Of a stretch of DNA of 64,000 nt, positions 20,701 to 31,274 are shown in pieces (position 1 is the first letter of the stretch; each line of letters opens with the position of its first letter). The notes under the pieces were generated by a model. That model had not been told where the DNA came from. It saw only the letters and a program-made list of their open reading frames with translations, and searched no databases. The translations under genes were made by a program, and so were the position numbers. Source of the stretch: Aculops lycopersici (taxonomy: Eukaryota > Arthropoda > Arachnida > Trombidiformes > Eriophyidae); NCBI GenBank assembly GCA_015350385.1, contig WNKI01000003.1, positions 1,211,730 to 1,275,729 of the forward strand, in the 5' to 3' direction.

Positions 20701-23037
20701 TCAGGTTTCCTCGGCAACTCTTTCCAATTGCATTGTGCTCACCGAGTTCGCAGTGTTGAATTTCTCCTCCGGATCCAAACAGGGATAGTCGTTCAAATAG
20801 ATGTGCGCGTCGTAGATACTCTGTCTGCCAAAGGCGTCGCCCACCCACTTGGAGCACATGACGGCCACCATGACGGGTACAATGAAATCGGCGTTACCTG
20901 TCAACTCAAACATGATAACTACTAGTGAGACTGTCATTCGTGTTACGCCAGCTAACGAGGCCGCGGCGCCAACCATTGCATAAAGTCCCGGTGTCATGCA
21001 ATTCTCGCCCGTTGAGCAGGCGTTTTGGAATATCCATAAGTCTGGATAGTTGAAGGCAATTTGTTCCATGAGCACACCTATGATACGTCCTGTGATTGCG
21101 CCCATCACCAGAGAGGGAATAAAGAGTCCAGTCGGAATGGCCAGGCCAAATGTGAACACAGTAATGGCAAACTTGAATATCAACGCCAGGGTTAGGAAAA
21201 ACAACGACCTATAGACTCCTGGTCCGGCTTCAGCGATGTAAATTCTATTTGAAGGCTCCAGCTTGTCGGTAAAGTTGCGCTGATAGTCGCAAAGCATCGA
21301 AACGTCAGCAATGCCACAAGGCGAGAAGAGTAACTTGATCAGCTCGGATGAGTTCATGCGTGTAAATTCGTTGGGGTAGCCGAGTAAACTCGTAATAAGG
21401 GCAATAGCTAGAACTTCAGTCACTGGGTACCGGGCTAAAATAGAGGATTTTCTAATATAACACCAACGAACATTGAACTTGATAAACATTGACCCAATGA
21501 TTCCACCTAGAGCACCTAGCAGGGCAAAGGGTAGGAGTTCGAATAGGATCCAAGGGCGCGTATAGTCCACGTAGAACATAACCATATGCTCGTTACTGAA
21601 AGGGTTGATACTTCTGAGCACAAAAGCAGCCACGAGAGCGCAAAAGAAGGAACGCCATAGAGTTTTGAGGGGGAAGTAATAAGACACCTCCTCGAGACTG
21701 AACAGAACTCCCCCGATGGGCGCACCAAAAGCCACCGACACTCCGGCGGCTGATGAGGCCGAGAGGATCTCGCGCTTTTTGGCATCATTGCGGGCGTATT
21801 TTGGAAAGAAGTGCGATATGATGTTTCCGATGCAGCAAACAATGTGCACAAATGGGCCCTCCTTTCCTAAACTCAATCCAGCTGCTACTACTAGAACCAT
21901 GCAGATGCTCTTGATTGTTAGTGTCCACTTGCCCAGGTAACCTTTTATCACAAAACCAGATAAGATTGTCTTCACTTCTGGAATACCCGAGCCGCGAGCT
22001 TGGGGCGCAAAGCGCTTGACTAATAGTGCGGCTAGAGCTGCAAATAACAAGCTTGATACAATATATGTTAGGAATGACATGAAGTAGTCTGCAACATAAT
22101 GCTCCTCGGTGATGCCTAATAATTGTGGCCACGTCACCCATCGAGAGCAATGGGCGCCTTCGAAGATGGTGTCATTTGAGGACCAGCAACATTGTTCGCG
22201 GTTTAAATAGAACGCTGCCGGGCAAATACCTTCTCTGAGATCCTTCATCCAACTAGTTGCAATATCAATAACACTAGCCACTCCACCTGCAACAATACCA
22301 ATCAACATCAGGCAAAGCCAAGCGGGGGCACCTCCGAATTTTCTTCTATTCAACGCCATCTGAGTGTTTTGCCAATTTGGCCCCTGACTCTGAGTATCGG
22401 ATCCTTCATTCCAGGATTCATAGGCAATTCCAAATCTAGTGCCAGTTGTGGCCAACATGTAAAGTGATAATGAGGCAACCACTAGTATAGTAAACACAAC
22501 GAACCATCTTATTGTCGTGGTATTTCTGCTCTGATATTTACACTCGCACCTGGCGCAAAAGTCCTTCAATACTATATCCCGACTTAGATGGGGTGCTACG
22601 ACTTTGTAACAGTCGCATTGATCAGGTGTTGTGTTACCAACATAGAGCCGGCGTTGGGTTGGACTAGAATTGTTGCCGAATATCTGGGGTGATGGACAGA
22701 CGCACTTGCATCGAACATCTCCATGTTCAGGTGGTAGTTGTTTGAGCTTTTTCAATAGTGGGTCGTCACTTTGGTTTGATGTTTCTGATATAGATCTCTT
22801 GCTTCTCTTGGGTTGATTTGTTAGAAAAGTCTGCGGGATTCTTCGATGATCGTAGTATTGATTGATTGATGATTCATCGAAATCGAAAAGTCCCTCGCCT
22901 TCGTGGGCAAGCTCAGTCTCATCAGCTGATACTTTTATGATATGATAACTACTAATACTGACGAGGAAAAATATAGTTAATTTAAGTAAAACACTAATAG
23001 GGATATTGCTGCTTATTCTACTCGATGGACAAAGCAT
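20701..23037 (-). CDS. TMEM9-CLC fusion: endolysosomal 2Cl-/H+ exchanger joined to its TMEM9-type subunit, without CBS domains
   Basis: A 778-residue uninterrupted frame. Residues 1-35 form a signal peptide. Residues 108-198 match the TMEM9 family: a lumenal region with cysteines C110, C112, C114, C141, C143, C161, C164, C166 in the family spacing (CKCVC, CDC, CARCEC), then ECKYQSRNTTTIRW and one membrane span (178-198). From about 237 the CLC-3/4/5 membrane domain follows: DIATSWMKDLREGIC, EQCCWSSN, GSGIPE (349-354), GKEGP with gating glutamate E393, SLEEVSYYF with proton glutamate E450, GLFIP (637-641), and TPGLYAMVGAA. Keeping both glutamates predicts coupled Cl-/H+ exchange rather than a channel. 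After DYPCLDPEEKF, where CBS1 should begin, only 18 residues remain, so both CBS domains are missing. Topology fits: TMEM9 ends in the cytosol, where CLC helix B starts. TMEM9 and TMEM9B are described as CLC-3/4/5 partners. The ATG at 23037 precedes the signal peptide directly. Confidence 0.9.
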   Translation of the reverse strand: MLCPSSRISSNIPISVLLKLTIFFLVSISSYHIIKVSADETELAHEGEGLFDFDESSINQYYDHRRIPQTFLTNQPKRSKRSISETSNQSDDPLLKKLKQLPPEHGDVRCKCVCPSPQIFGNNSSPTQRRLYVGNTTPDQCDCYKVVAPHLSRDIVLKDFCARCECKYQSRNTTTIRWFVVFTILVVASLSLYMLATTGTRFGIAYESWNEGSDTQSQGPNWQNTQMALNRRKFGGAPAWLCLMLIGIVAGGVASVIDIATSWMKDLREGICPAAFYLNREQCCWSSNDTIFEGAHCSRWVTWPQLLGITEEHYVADYFMSFLTYIVSSLLFAALAALLVKRFAPQARGSGIPEVKTILSGFVIKGYLGKWTLTIKSICMVLVVAAGLSLGKEGPFVHIVCCIGNIISHFFPKYARNDAKKREILSASSAAGVSVAFGAPIGGVLFSLEEVSYYFPLKTLWRSFFCALVAAFVLRSINPFSNEHMVMFYVDYTRPWILFELLPFALLGALGGIIGSMFIKFNVRWCYIRKSSILARYPVTEVLAIALITSLLGYPNEFTRMNSSELIKLLFSPCGIADVSMLCDYQRNFTDKLEPSNRIYIAEAGPGVYRSLFFLTLALIFKFAITVFTFGLAIPTGLFIPSLVMGAITGRIIGVLMEQIAFNYPDLWIFQNACSTGENCMTPGLYAMVGAAASLAGVTRMTVSLVVIMFELTGNADFIVPVMVAVMCSKWVGDAFGRQSIYDAHIYLNDYPCLDPEEKFNTANSVSTMQLERVAEET
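20743..22329 (-). other. CLC membrane domain within the fusion gene
   Basis: Encodes residues about 237-765. It begins at CLC helix B with no separate CLC cytosolic N-terminus, and stops at the end of the last membrane helix. Closest to the CLC-3/4/5 group by the LKTLWRSFF, RSINPFSNE and MTVSLVVIMFELTG stretches. Confidence 0.9.
22444..22716 (-). other. TMEM9-family module within the fusion gene
   Basis: Encodes residues 108-198 of the fusion: eight cysteines in TMEM9 spacing, the conserved SRNTTTIRW-type segment just before the membrane, and the single transmembrane helix. The segment at 199-236, ending QMALNRRKFGG, resembles a much shortened TMEM9 cytosolic tail. Confidence 0.85.
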
Positions 23038-26000
23038 ATTTCTGATTTGTTTCTGTCTCTTAGGTGCTTATAATAATAGTGGTGATTGATAATCATGTGA
23101 TGATACAGTTACAAACAATGATACTGTGCAATTTTGATAGATGATTGATATGCAAATATGATGATTAATAAACCCTCTTGATTGTCTATGTGATTGAATT
23201 CCAGTCTAAATTTGGAATCATTATAATAAAAATCGTGATAGGGATATGCTTGAGATGATATTTATGAGGGCATAATAATTATATGATTGATTATAATAAT
23301 TGATTATCCGCCAGGTGAAACGTCACCAAGGTGCATGGCAAATTGCAGCGGTTTCGAACAGATGTTGTTTCAGAAACGGCCCACGAGAGAGAAGAAACAA
23401 AGTTGGTTTTCCAGTTATTCGATCTGTAGATCGACTCGTGTAGTGCGATAAAGTCCATAGAAAGTGGCGCCACAGCGGCGAAACTTGAATCAATTTTAGA
23501 CAGGTGAAGATTGAACACAACACACGCTGACGCCGTACGGAAACGATGGATTCTCTTCGCGGGTGTCGCACACTAGGAAGTTGAATCTCCTATTGCGCGC
23601 CCAGTTGGCCCACTAATGTCACCAATGAAGCACAACCTGCGTTGGTCCTCGGTGATGCAAACGAATCAGAAATAAATAATTCTCATTAGCATCACTGATA
23701 ATTAACCCGAACAGATCAATCGATTGTAGATTCTTGACACATTGTGTTGGTTTTGGAAGTCAGATATGCATCCGCTGGATGGCGCAGGCAAGGCATTCAG
23801 CTTAACGGGTTGCATTCATCCATTTGGCAAGCCCAGTGTTGGTCGCTCGCTTGGCGCGACCACCGGCTAGCCAATCGCAACCTGTTGTCCTCCGCAACCC
23901 CCTGCTTGCTGACTGGCTAGCTAGTTGTTCCAATGAGCAACTCAGCGGCACTGCGCAAATTATATCCGCACACATACAAACTCTCTAGCTAGCCACGAAG
24001 GTGGAAGCGAGAGTGGGAGGACTTCCTTACCTTTCTCTCAAACTCTCATTCTTGAGCAGAAGAGCAAGCAAGTTGGCTTGCCAAAACTAACGATACTAAC
24101 ACCGACAACGACACTACGAGCCTCTTCCTCTGCGCTGGCGAGCTGACCTAGTTTATGCAACAGGAAGATGGCGAAGGTGAAGCAGCAAAATGGATTTACT
24201 GACTGCAGTTTACTGCCTACGGATTGTGCGTCGTCTTTCGCTCTTCTTCTTCTGCGTCCTCTACGCAAGCCTTAGCGTAGCCACCACCACCACCACCTGT
24301 TTCCTCGTGAGGGCCGAGAGAAAGTGCTCAAGCCTCAGCAGATTACGATAGGAACGCACCTTGTAAGAAAGAATCCACTTCGTTGAGCATCTTCAATTGA
24401 AAGGGAAAAATTCGAAACTATGTTTGCACCATTACTCCAACTCTATCTTTTGATGCTCACATTAACGATGAAGAGAACCACAATGATGATGATGACGCAA
24501 ACGAAGCTAACGCCAACTCAACCCTCCCCACGGAAACCAACGTGGAGGGATTCTCGGCCAGGTGTGCGAGTTTGAGCTGGCCAGTGTGTCTTGGCGACGC
24601 TCGAGCGTTGAGTCACATACGCCGCACAACGGCGGCTCCCCCTAAATCACCTGCCACTATGGCTGGCTGGCCTACCTACCTACAGATCCTCAGGGGAAGC
24701 GTTTCGTTTTTTTTACGGTTAAGTGGCGACGGCGACGGCTTTGAGTCGCCATGGCCACAGTAGATGCAGTCACGGCGATTAAAGTCGGAGATAAAGTGGC
24801 GATCTCCCCGCGAGAGTCTCGTGAGTCTTGGTCGCATTAGTTTTCAGTTGGAGAGGCAAAAGTGCCAGCATATTGCGACAGCAGCAACAGCAACAACCGC
24901 AGCAACGGGGACCGGGTAACTACGCATGAGTAACGGTGAAAGGCTGAGGCAATTTGCCAGATGTTTACTATCTGTCTTGGCTCAAGTTTACTTGTTGCTC
25001 GGCAAAGAATAGATGTTGTCGTCATCATCGTCGACGTTGTTGCCGATGGGAGGAAGTCGGGCGAGCCACCGCCTGTCGGCACAACTCGCAACATCTCCAG
25101 TGGGCATTGTTTTTGCAACGCTCGTCATTGTGCACCACTCGTAGTCTCCTGTGTCGCTTTCTCCCCTCACCGTCTGTCTTCATACTCGAACACCGTGAAG
25201 TCATTCGGCGAGTAGCTGGTCTTGCAGATATCAGCTGGCCGGTGAGTTGCGACGAGTAAGCAGCTACCGGTACGAAACGAAAGGCACCACCGACAATCGT
25301 GAAGACTTTCGAGGCACAGAGACTCCATCCGCCGTCTTCCTCGTCGCCGGCAACTGTTTTCGTTTATGACGCAACGACAGGTGGCTCTCTTTTTGTCCTT
25401 CTCCCCTTTCTCTCTCATTCACTCTCATTTCTAATGCATCCACCACAACCACCGCCGCTGCCGTCACTTTCACTATATTGGACGCCAGGGAGCGAGTTGG
25501 TGGCTGCCTCACAATTTACATCACCACTGCCAATGTAAAGACAAAGATAGTGCCACTTTCCCCGGCTGATGGGCGCCCTAAGGCAGCAACAAGTGAGAGT
25601 TCCGCTATCGCCAGCTGCTGGTCAGTCGGCAGACTAACGGTTTGCTTTGCTCAGGATTCGCGAAATATTTTATCATGTTGTTGGCTCAATCCTTGTCGTC
25701 GTCGTAATGGTAATTGTGATGCTGGTGCTCATTGCCGCTGTTGTGCGCCAAGAGAGCGGCTAGTCGTCGGCTCGACGCCAAGAGCCTCGAGCTCCACGGC
25801 AAAGGAGGCGGCGGCGGCGGCGGCGGCAGCGGCAGCAGCACAAGCAGCTAGTCGCCTCCATCCATTAAATCGAACGGGAAGTCAGCGAAGGCTAAAGCGT
25901 CGGTCTGTGGGAAATGGCGGCGGGCTGGCCAAAAATCCGTTGCAGCGGCGATGACTCAGGAGCGAGCCACTTGTTGCGCCACAATAGCTAGCAAGAGCTC

Positions 26001-26511
26001 CCATCCGCTTGCTGGCGAGACGGAATGGTTTAAAGTCGAGAGTAAGCAAGCGAGCGAGTTGTGTCGCCCGCTGCGTAGCTAACGGCAACGCAACTCTAAT
26101 GGCAGCCAGTCCTCGAGTCTCCTCTGCACTAAGCTTTGCAATGGTTCTCGCAACGAGAGTTACGAGATTGCCATCCTCGCGCCACCTGTAGCCCCTCACC
26201 TGGTCAGCTAGTAGCTGGGCGACTGGCATCGTCGCAACCGCCGCCGCATCCACCACCACAACCACCACTGCCGACGATAGCGTTGAGTAGTCCGGCGGTG
26301 AATTCTCTCATGCAACGAGCTTGGCGCAAATTACCGTACAGAATCTCCATCCCTCGCTTTCTCTCTCGGGACTAACTTGCTGGAGAATGCCATTGGATGC
26401 TGGACTTGCACCGGCTATGCTGACCAGCCAGCCAGCTACTTGCCTAGTCAACTTTAACTCAACTTGCTGGCGGCAACTCGTTCTTGCCGGCGTGACTCGC
26501 CGATTTGCCAG

Positions 26512-26540
26512 CCAGCCAGCCAGCCAACCAGCCAGCCTTC
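26512..26540. repeat. (CCAG)n tetranucleotide run
   Basis: Several tandem CCAG units with one imperfect copy, in non-coding DNA. Confidence 0.7.
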
Positions 26541-27975
26541 CAACAAACCAGCGAGTCGGATGCGGCTAACGGGAAACGAGCGATTTGCAGCCTGGCCGGC
26601 CGACGCCCAGCCACCACTTTCTCATTATGGTGATCGCGCCCGCACTCAACTCCGGCCAACGAGTCTGAGTTTCTAGTTGGCTCTAGTCGGCGAAAGCGCC
26701 ATAGGCAGCGACGGCGGCGGCACCACTGGCAGCAGACCGGACGACTCGGCGACAACAGGTTGCCTAACGGTAGACTCGTTCGCCTGGCAACCTGTTGTTA
26801 GATCGCTGCTAATGGTCTGCGCGCTGGACCTTCCACTTGACGGCAGAGGCACGGAGGCAACGGAGGAGAGGAGAGGAGACTCCTCGGCGTCACTGCTTTA
26901 CTAGACGCTGGCAAGTGGACGGCAGCAGCGAAAGCTCAACAATCACCACACTAGTGGAGAAGGCAACGGAGTAGAGAAGGAGGAAGCAAGCGAAAGCGGA
27001 AAGTTGATGCGTAGTAGTGCCGAGTTCCTGGCGCCTGTTTGCGTCTTAGATCCTTTCGCTTGTAGTGGACAACGACGACGACAACGATTACGACGAGCCA
27101 GCTAGCTAGCTGGCTGGCTGGCAAAAGACGGCACCGGCAGCGGGCGTCTCTTGGTTGGTCTTCGGACATATGACGCAGTACAAGCGTTAGGCTGACTTTG
27201 CTAGCTCGAGAGAGAAGTTGTGGCGACGCAACAAGTGTGCGCTGCTCCTGAGGCGCAGACTCCAGCTCTCTAGTGGACAGAGCGTAGAGAGCGAGAGAGA
27301 GAGAGCTTGTTGAGAGGTAGCAGCGAAAGTAACGGAACAGTCGAGGTGGTGGTAAAGGTAAAGGTAAGGATGTAGGTAGTGTTAGTGGTGAGTGTATCGA
27401 GAAGGGAGTAAGCGGCGACTTTTATCATCTCACATCGCGCTGTTCGCCCCGAATCATCGGCTTGGCCTCAAAACTTGGAGACTAAAAGACTCGGAAAGAG
27501 ACGGAGAAAAAGCGAGGAGAATTGAGAGGAGAGGAGAGGAGAGAGGTTTAGACTGGAGAGTTGGGAAATAGGAAGAGAAAGGCAGAGGCAAAGAGGAGAG
27601 AACCTCGAGAGCTGAAGGCTAAGCATCGACGACGACGTCGAGAAAGGTAGCTGACTAAAATTTCAGGTAGTAGGAACTAAGGGGACGACGACGACAACGG
27701 AGCACATTCCTATTGCAGTCTCTTCTCGGTGGTCAAGACGCTACATAGACAAGAGAACTTGGATCTTGCGGGAACCTCGAGAGCAAGACAGAGAGAGAGA
27801 GAGAAAGAGCTTAGAGTTCTGAGATAATATCGGCCAGAGTAGATGTAGAGCTTGTAGTGAGCACATTGATTATTTGAATGCCGAGGATATTTTGTTGTCT
27901 TGGTTGAGAATCATCCAGTAATTTGGTGATTTAGTAATAGAATTGGTAGCAGTAGCAGTAGTAGACCACACGAAA

Positions 27976-28032
27976 GTAAGTCGTGTTCACGCAGTAAAGT
28001 ATTGTTGCATTAAATTGGAGGTATTTTCTTAG
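27976..28032 (+). other. candidate 57-base intron in the 5' untranslated region of the zinc-finger gene
   Basis: GTAAGTC donor after CGAAA and a TATTTTCTTAG acceptor 57 bases on, AT-rich between them. It lies 174 bases before the zinc-finger ATG. Seen as sequence only; no transcript evidence. Confidence 0.4.
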
Positions 28033-28206
28033 AAGTCGACTAAACGACATGAGATGCAAATACTACAAGACAGGTACCGATTCAAACACTAACAACAATC
28101 TCAAAATTCAAGCAGAAAGAAGAGAAGATAGAAGTTTTGGAGAGTAAGAGATACCTCTCATAAGGTTTATTGGAAGATAGATACAATATCACAAGAAACC
28201 GCAATC

Positions 28207-30291
28207 ATGTTGTCCAAGATCAAATCCTCCACTGCCATAGAGACGCGATCGGCGGCCTCACAGCATCAACAGCAGCAAAGAGAACGCCAAGAGAGGGAAC
28301 AGGAAGTTAGCGATACTGAGGACGAGCTCGTTATAGACAATGATACAAATAATAATAATAACAACAACAACAATAACAATAATAGTAATTTAAACAATAA
28401 CAACAGCCCACCAAGTTCAGGGAAGCGAAACGAAGACGAGCTACTAGATATTATCGAGATTAGCCGGAAACGGCGCCTCAGTCGCAACAGTGCAGACTCA
28501 TTGAGCGACTTCATAAAGTGGTCATTCAGTCATATGGACTCACCCACGCATCACAAGTACAATGTTAACATGAACAATAATAATAACAACACTTTAAATA
28601 ATAACAACAATCACATTGCATCGTTTGAAAAGTCCGCTTTGGCCAAGCGAACGATGGACACGCTAATGGGCGCCGAGAGTCCACCTGTTGTTGGCTCAAT
28701 GATGGACTCGACAACAAACGACGCAGATTGGGATGCGCCAACCAACTTTTCCACCACCACCAATTCGACAACGGCAACTGGAGGCATTAGCAAAATTGAA
28801 CAGCTTTACCGGCAACATGCGAACAAGATGGCCGCGGCCGAGAGCGCGTCGGCCGGAAGTAGCGCCAACCATTTGGCGCTAATGAGGGCAGCTGCGGCCA
28901 ATGATCGTCAGCAAAATTTGAGCTCACTTAGTCCAAAGTTTGGCAGCCAATCGAATAAGAGAGCCAAGTTCGATATTGGAGCCATTGGAGCGAACCGGAA
29001 GTCGACTGGATACTTGGGCAATGTTGTCGATAGACTCCACCAACAGCAGCACCACCAACAAATGCAAATCCAACAGCAACAACAACAAGCAAACCCTCAA
29101 GACTTGGACCAAGCAAGTAGCGGCGATTTGTCATATCATTTGCAACAGTTTCTCCAACAACAAACCTCTCTTGAGGATCTCTGCTCCTCGGTTGGACTCG
29201 ATGATAGCAATCAGTTGGTCTTGGCGGCGGCCATTCATCGCGCTTTAGTCGACTCGATGGGACCAACGGGTGGTGGCGGCAGCGGTGGTGGCGGTGGATT
29301 GCAGGACTCAAAGTCCACTGCCTCGTCGACGGGCTCCAGTTCGGGTGGCTCAAGTGGCCAGCACTTGGTTCAAGCAAACTCAGTGTCCGCTCTAAGCACC
29401 TCCGGTGCCAACTTGCACATGATCGACTCGCTGAGTCGCCAGTCGCAGCGTCCTCGCACCTACAACACTCGCGGTGCCTCGATGCATGGACTTGGCTCCG
29501 CGGCTGCAACCGCAGCTGCAATTCAACAATCCCAGAGGAATCAACAGGTCACTGGCGCCAGACAACTTGGATCCGTTGGCAACTCACTCGCTGCAAGCCA
29601 ATTGAGCAATCGGGCTCAACAACAGAGACATGCACAAGCGGCGGCTGCTCTTAGCGCCCTGGCCAGTGCCGGCTCCCATTCAAAGGCAACTGGAGGCGCA
29701 AACAACCAGTTGGTTGGAGCGACAAGTGCCGGGACTCCTTTGGTGGAATTCGAATGTGACACCTGTGGCTCCTCGTTCGATGATCGCCACCGACTTATGC
29801 AACATCAATCGATCCACTTGGAGCTGAAGAAGGATTGGTTTCAGGAGACACCTGTGGATGAGGTTATGAAGATATTCAATCGTCGCCGGGGCGAGTTCTT
29901 ATGTAACACCTGCAATTTGAGATTCGAGGCCACCTTCGACTATGACAAGCACAACCATTCAGTTCACGGCCAGCGACCGTATTGCTGCCAATTCTGTGGC
30001 AACGGCACCAGGACCTTCCGCTTTTGGCGCCAATACCTGAACCACCTCTACGATCATAGGTACATTTTTAGTTGCACAATTGACGATTGCGACTTCACCG
30101 TGAATCGTCGCGATTCACTTAGGTTTCACATATTTCGTTTCCATTTAAACTGCCAACTGCCACCAAATCAGCAACATGTTAGGTCGAGTCACAACATGTT
30201 GCTTGGCGCCGAGGCCAGCGGAAAGTGGCAAACGATGGACGACGTCGACGATGATCTAGACCAGGACAACGAGATGAATGTTGGCGAATGA
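28207..30291 (+). CDS. C2H2 zinc-finger protein with four C-terminal fingers
   Basis: A 694-residue single-exon protein, probably nuclear. Residues 1-510 are low complexity (Asn, Gln, Ser, Gly runs) with a few ordered segments such as ADSLSDFIKWSFSHM and DLSYHLQQFLQQQTSLEDLCSS. Four zinc fingers lie at about 517-655. Finger 1 is C-x2-C-x12-H-x3-H beginning CDTCGSSF. Finger 2 is C-x2-C-x12-H-x4-H beginning CNTCNLRF. Finger 3 (CQFCGNGTRTFRFWRQYLNHLYDH) has about 15 residues between Cys and His and is atypical. Finger 4 (CTIDDCDFTVNRRDSLRFH) has a C-x4-C knuckle. Fingers 1 and 2 are separated by a 30-residue helical linker, so they do not form a standard tandem array. The C-terminus is acidic. 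I do not recognise an orthologue. The ATG at 28207 is the first after a candidate 5' UTR intron. Confidence 0.8.
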   Translation: MLSKIKSSTAIETRSAASQHQQQQRERQEREQEVSDTEDELVIDNDTNNNNNNNNNNNNSNLNNNNSPPSSGKRNEDELLDIIEISRKRRLSRNSADSLSDFIKWSFSHMDSPTHHKYNVNMNNNNNNTLNNNNNHIASFEKSALAKRTMDTLMGAESPPVVGSMMDSTTNDADWDAPTNFSTTTNSTTATGGISKIEQLYRQHANKMAAAESASAGSSANHLALMRAAAANDRQQNLSSLSPKFGSQSNKRAKFDIGAIGANRKSTGYLGNVVDRLHQQQHHQQMQIQQQQQQANPQDLDQASSGDLSYHLQQFLQQQTSLEDLCSSVGLDDSNQLVLAAAIHRALVDSMGPTGGGGSGGGGGLQDSKSTASSTGSSSGGSSGQHLVQANSVSALSTSGANLHMIDSLSRQSQRPRTYNTRGASMHGLGSAAATAAAIQQSQRNQQVTGARQLGSVGNSLAASQLSNRAQQQRHAQAAAALSALASAGSHSKATGGANNQLVGATSAGTPLVEFECDTCGSSFDDRHRLMQHQSIHLELKKDWFQETPVDEVMKIFNRRRGEFLCNTCNLRFEATFDYDKHNHSVHGQRPYCCQFCGNGTRTFRFWRQYLNHLYDHRYIFSCTIDDCDFTVNRRDSLRFHIFRFHLNCQLPPNQQHVRSSHNMLLGAEASGKWQTMDDVDDDLDQDNEMNVGE

Positions 30292-30731
30292 TTGATTGCT
30301 TATAACATCTACTAGTATATTATAGTACAGTATAGTTGTTGAATACTTTATATTTTATATACAATTTGTTAATCTGCATTGTTAATTCACTTAACTTAAC
30401 TTATTACGTCACACTATCACAAAAACTTACCTCCTGCAGGAACAAGATAGGAAGAGGAGGAAGTAGAAGTTAGAACTTAAAAGAAGCCACCAATCACCAC
30501 TACAATCAACCACCAAATCATCGCAAACAACCACCATGCAGTTAGTTTGATGCAACAACACAAGAAATAGTGCAAAAAGTAATCCTAAATTATTCTTAGT
30601 GCTCATAAATACAATCCTATACCAACTCATCATCATTATTAAGAACCAAGAAAGGCGTGCGGAAATTTGGATAAATTTGCACTGGTATCTCATAACCATA
30701 GCTCAATTCTTACATGTTATATCCTTAAATT

Positions 30732-30737
30732 AATAAA
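30732..30737 (+). promoter_or_regulatory. possible poly(A) signal of the zinc-finger gene
   Basis: AATAAA about 440 bases downstream of the stop codon on the same strand; the first canonical signal seen. Confidence 0.45.
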
Positions 30738-31219
30738 TCAAGTACCAGAGCTCAACAACCAAAATACTTATTGATGTGTCAACCCAACCAACGAAACATC
30801 TAATCGGCAAACTTTGACAGGATAAGGATCAGTTAGCAACGCACAATATCATCTATCAGGCTTATCAGTTAAATTCAGTAGGTATATTGTACAACATGAG
30901 TCTCAACTAGTGGAACGAAATGGATCATCACAATCAGAAGTCGAAAAATCGAACTCTCATTTTTGCAGGAAGAGAAAGAGAATGAGAGAGATCAATTACC
31001 TCATTAGATGCAATTTTTGTTTGCTCGATAGATGGAACCGGAAGTCTAGGAGTCAATGAGAGTTGTAATCAATTGTACACAATGTAAAAAGGACAAACTT
31101 TCTCTCTAGCCAAATAGTTAAAGGAACAATATATACACTCAAGTTAAACATTGTTAAATATCAAGCTACCCCTTAGTTACCTGTTTTTGTTACACTTATT
31201 TTTCTTGTAAATGACTCCA

Positions 31220-31225
31220 TTTATT
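31220..31225 (-). promoter_or_regulatory. poly(A) signal of the small minus-strand gene
   Basis: TTTATT on the plus strand, that is AATAAA on the minus strand, 50 bases after the stop of the 94-residue frame. This supports that frame being a real gene. Confidence 0.55.
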
Positions 31226-31274
31226 AAACTTTTACCTTTATGATAATGATAGTGCTATTGATATTAAGCCATAA

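Larger units (their letters stand above)
23038..28206. other. long non-coding region between TMEM9-CLC and the zinc-finger gene
   Basis: The first 250 bases upstream of the fusion gene are very AT-rich, with repeated ATGATTGAT-like words, and probably hold its promoter. From 24 to 27.9 kb the DNA is GC- and purine-rich, with a GGC run at about 25806-25832, a (CCAG)n run at about 26512-26540, and GA runs at 27281-27307, 27515-27545 and 27789-27807. The last part is probably the promoter and 5' untranslated region of the zinc-finger gene. No open frame here resembles a known protein. Confidence 0.5.
30292..31274. other. intergenic region after the zinc-finger gene
   Basis: AT-rich. AATAAA at 30732-30737 may end the zinc-finger transcript. 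At 31220-31225 the opposite strand carries AATAAA, which serves the small gene to the right. No coding sequence recognised. Confidence 0.45.

Noticed and set aside
25478..25954. A 158-codon frame with a polyalanine run
   Set aside because: The alanines come from a GGC/GCA microsatellite; frames overlap on both strands and nothing resembles a protein family.
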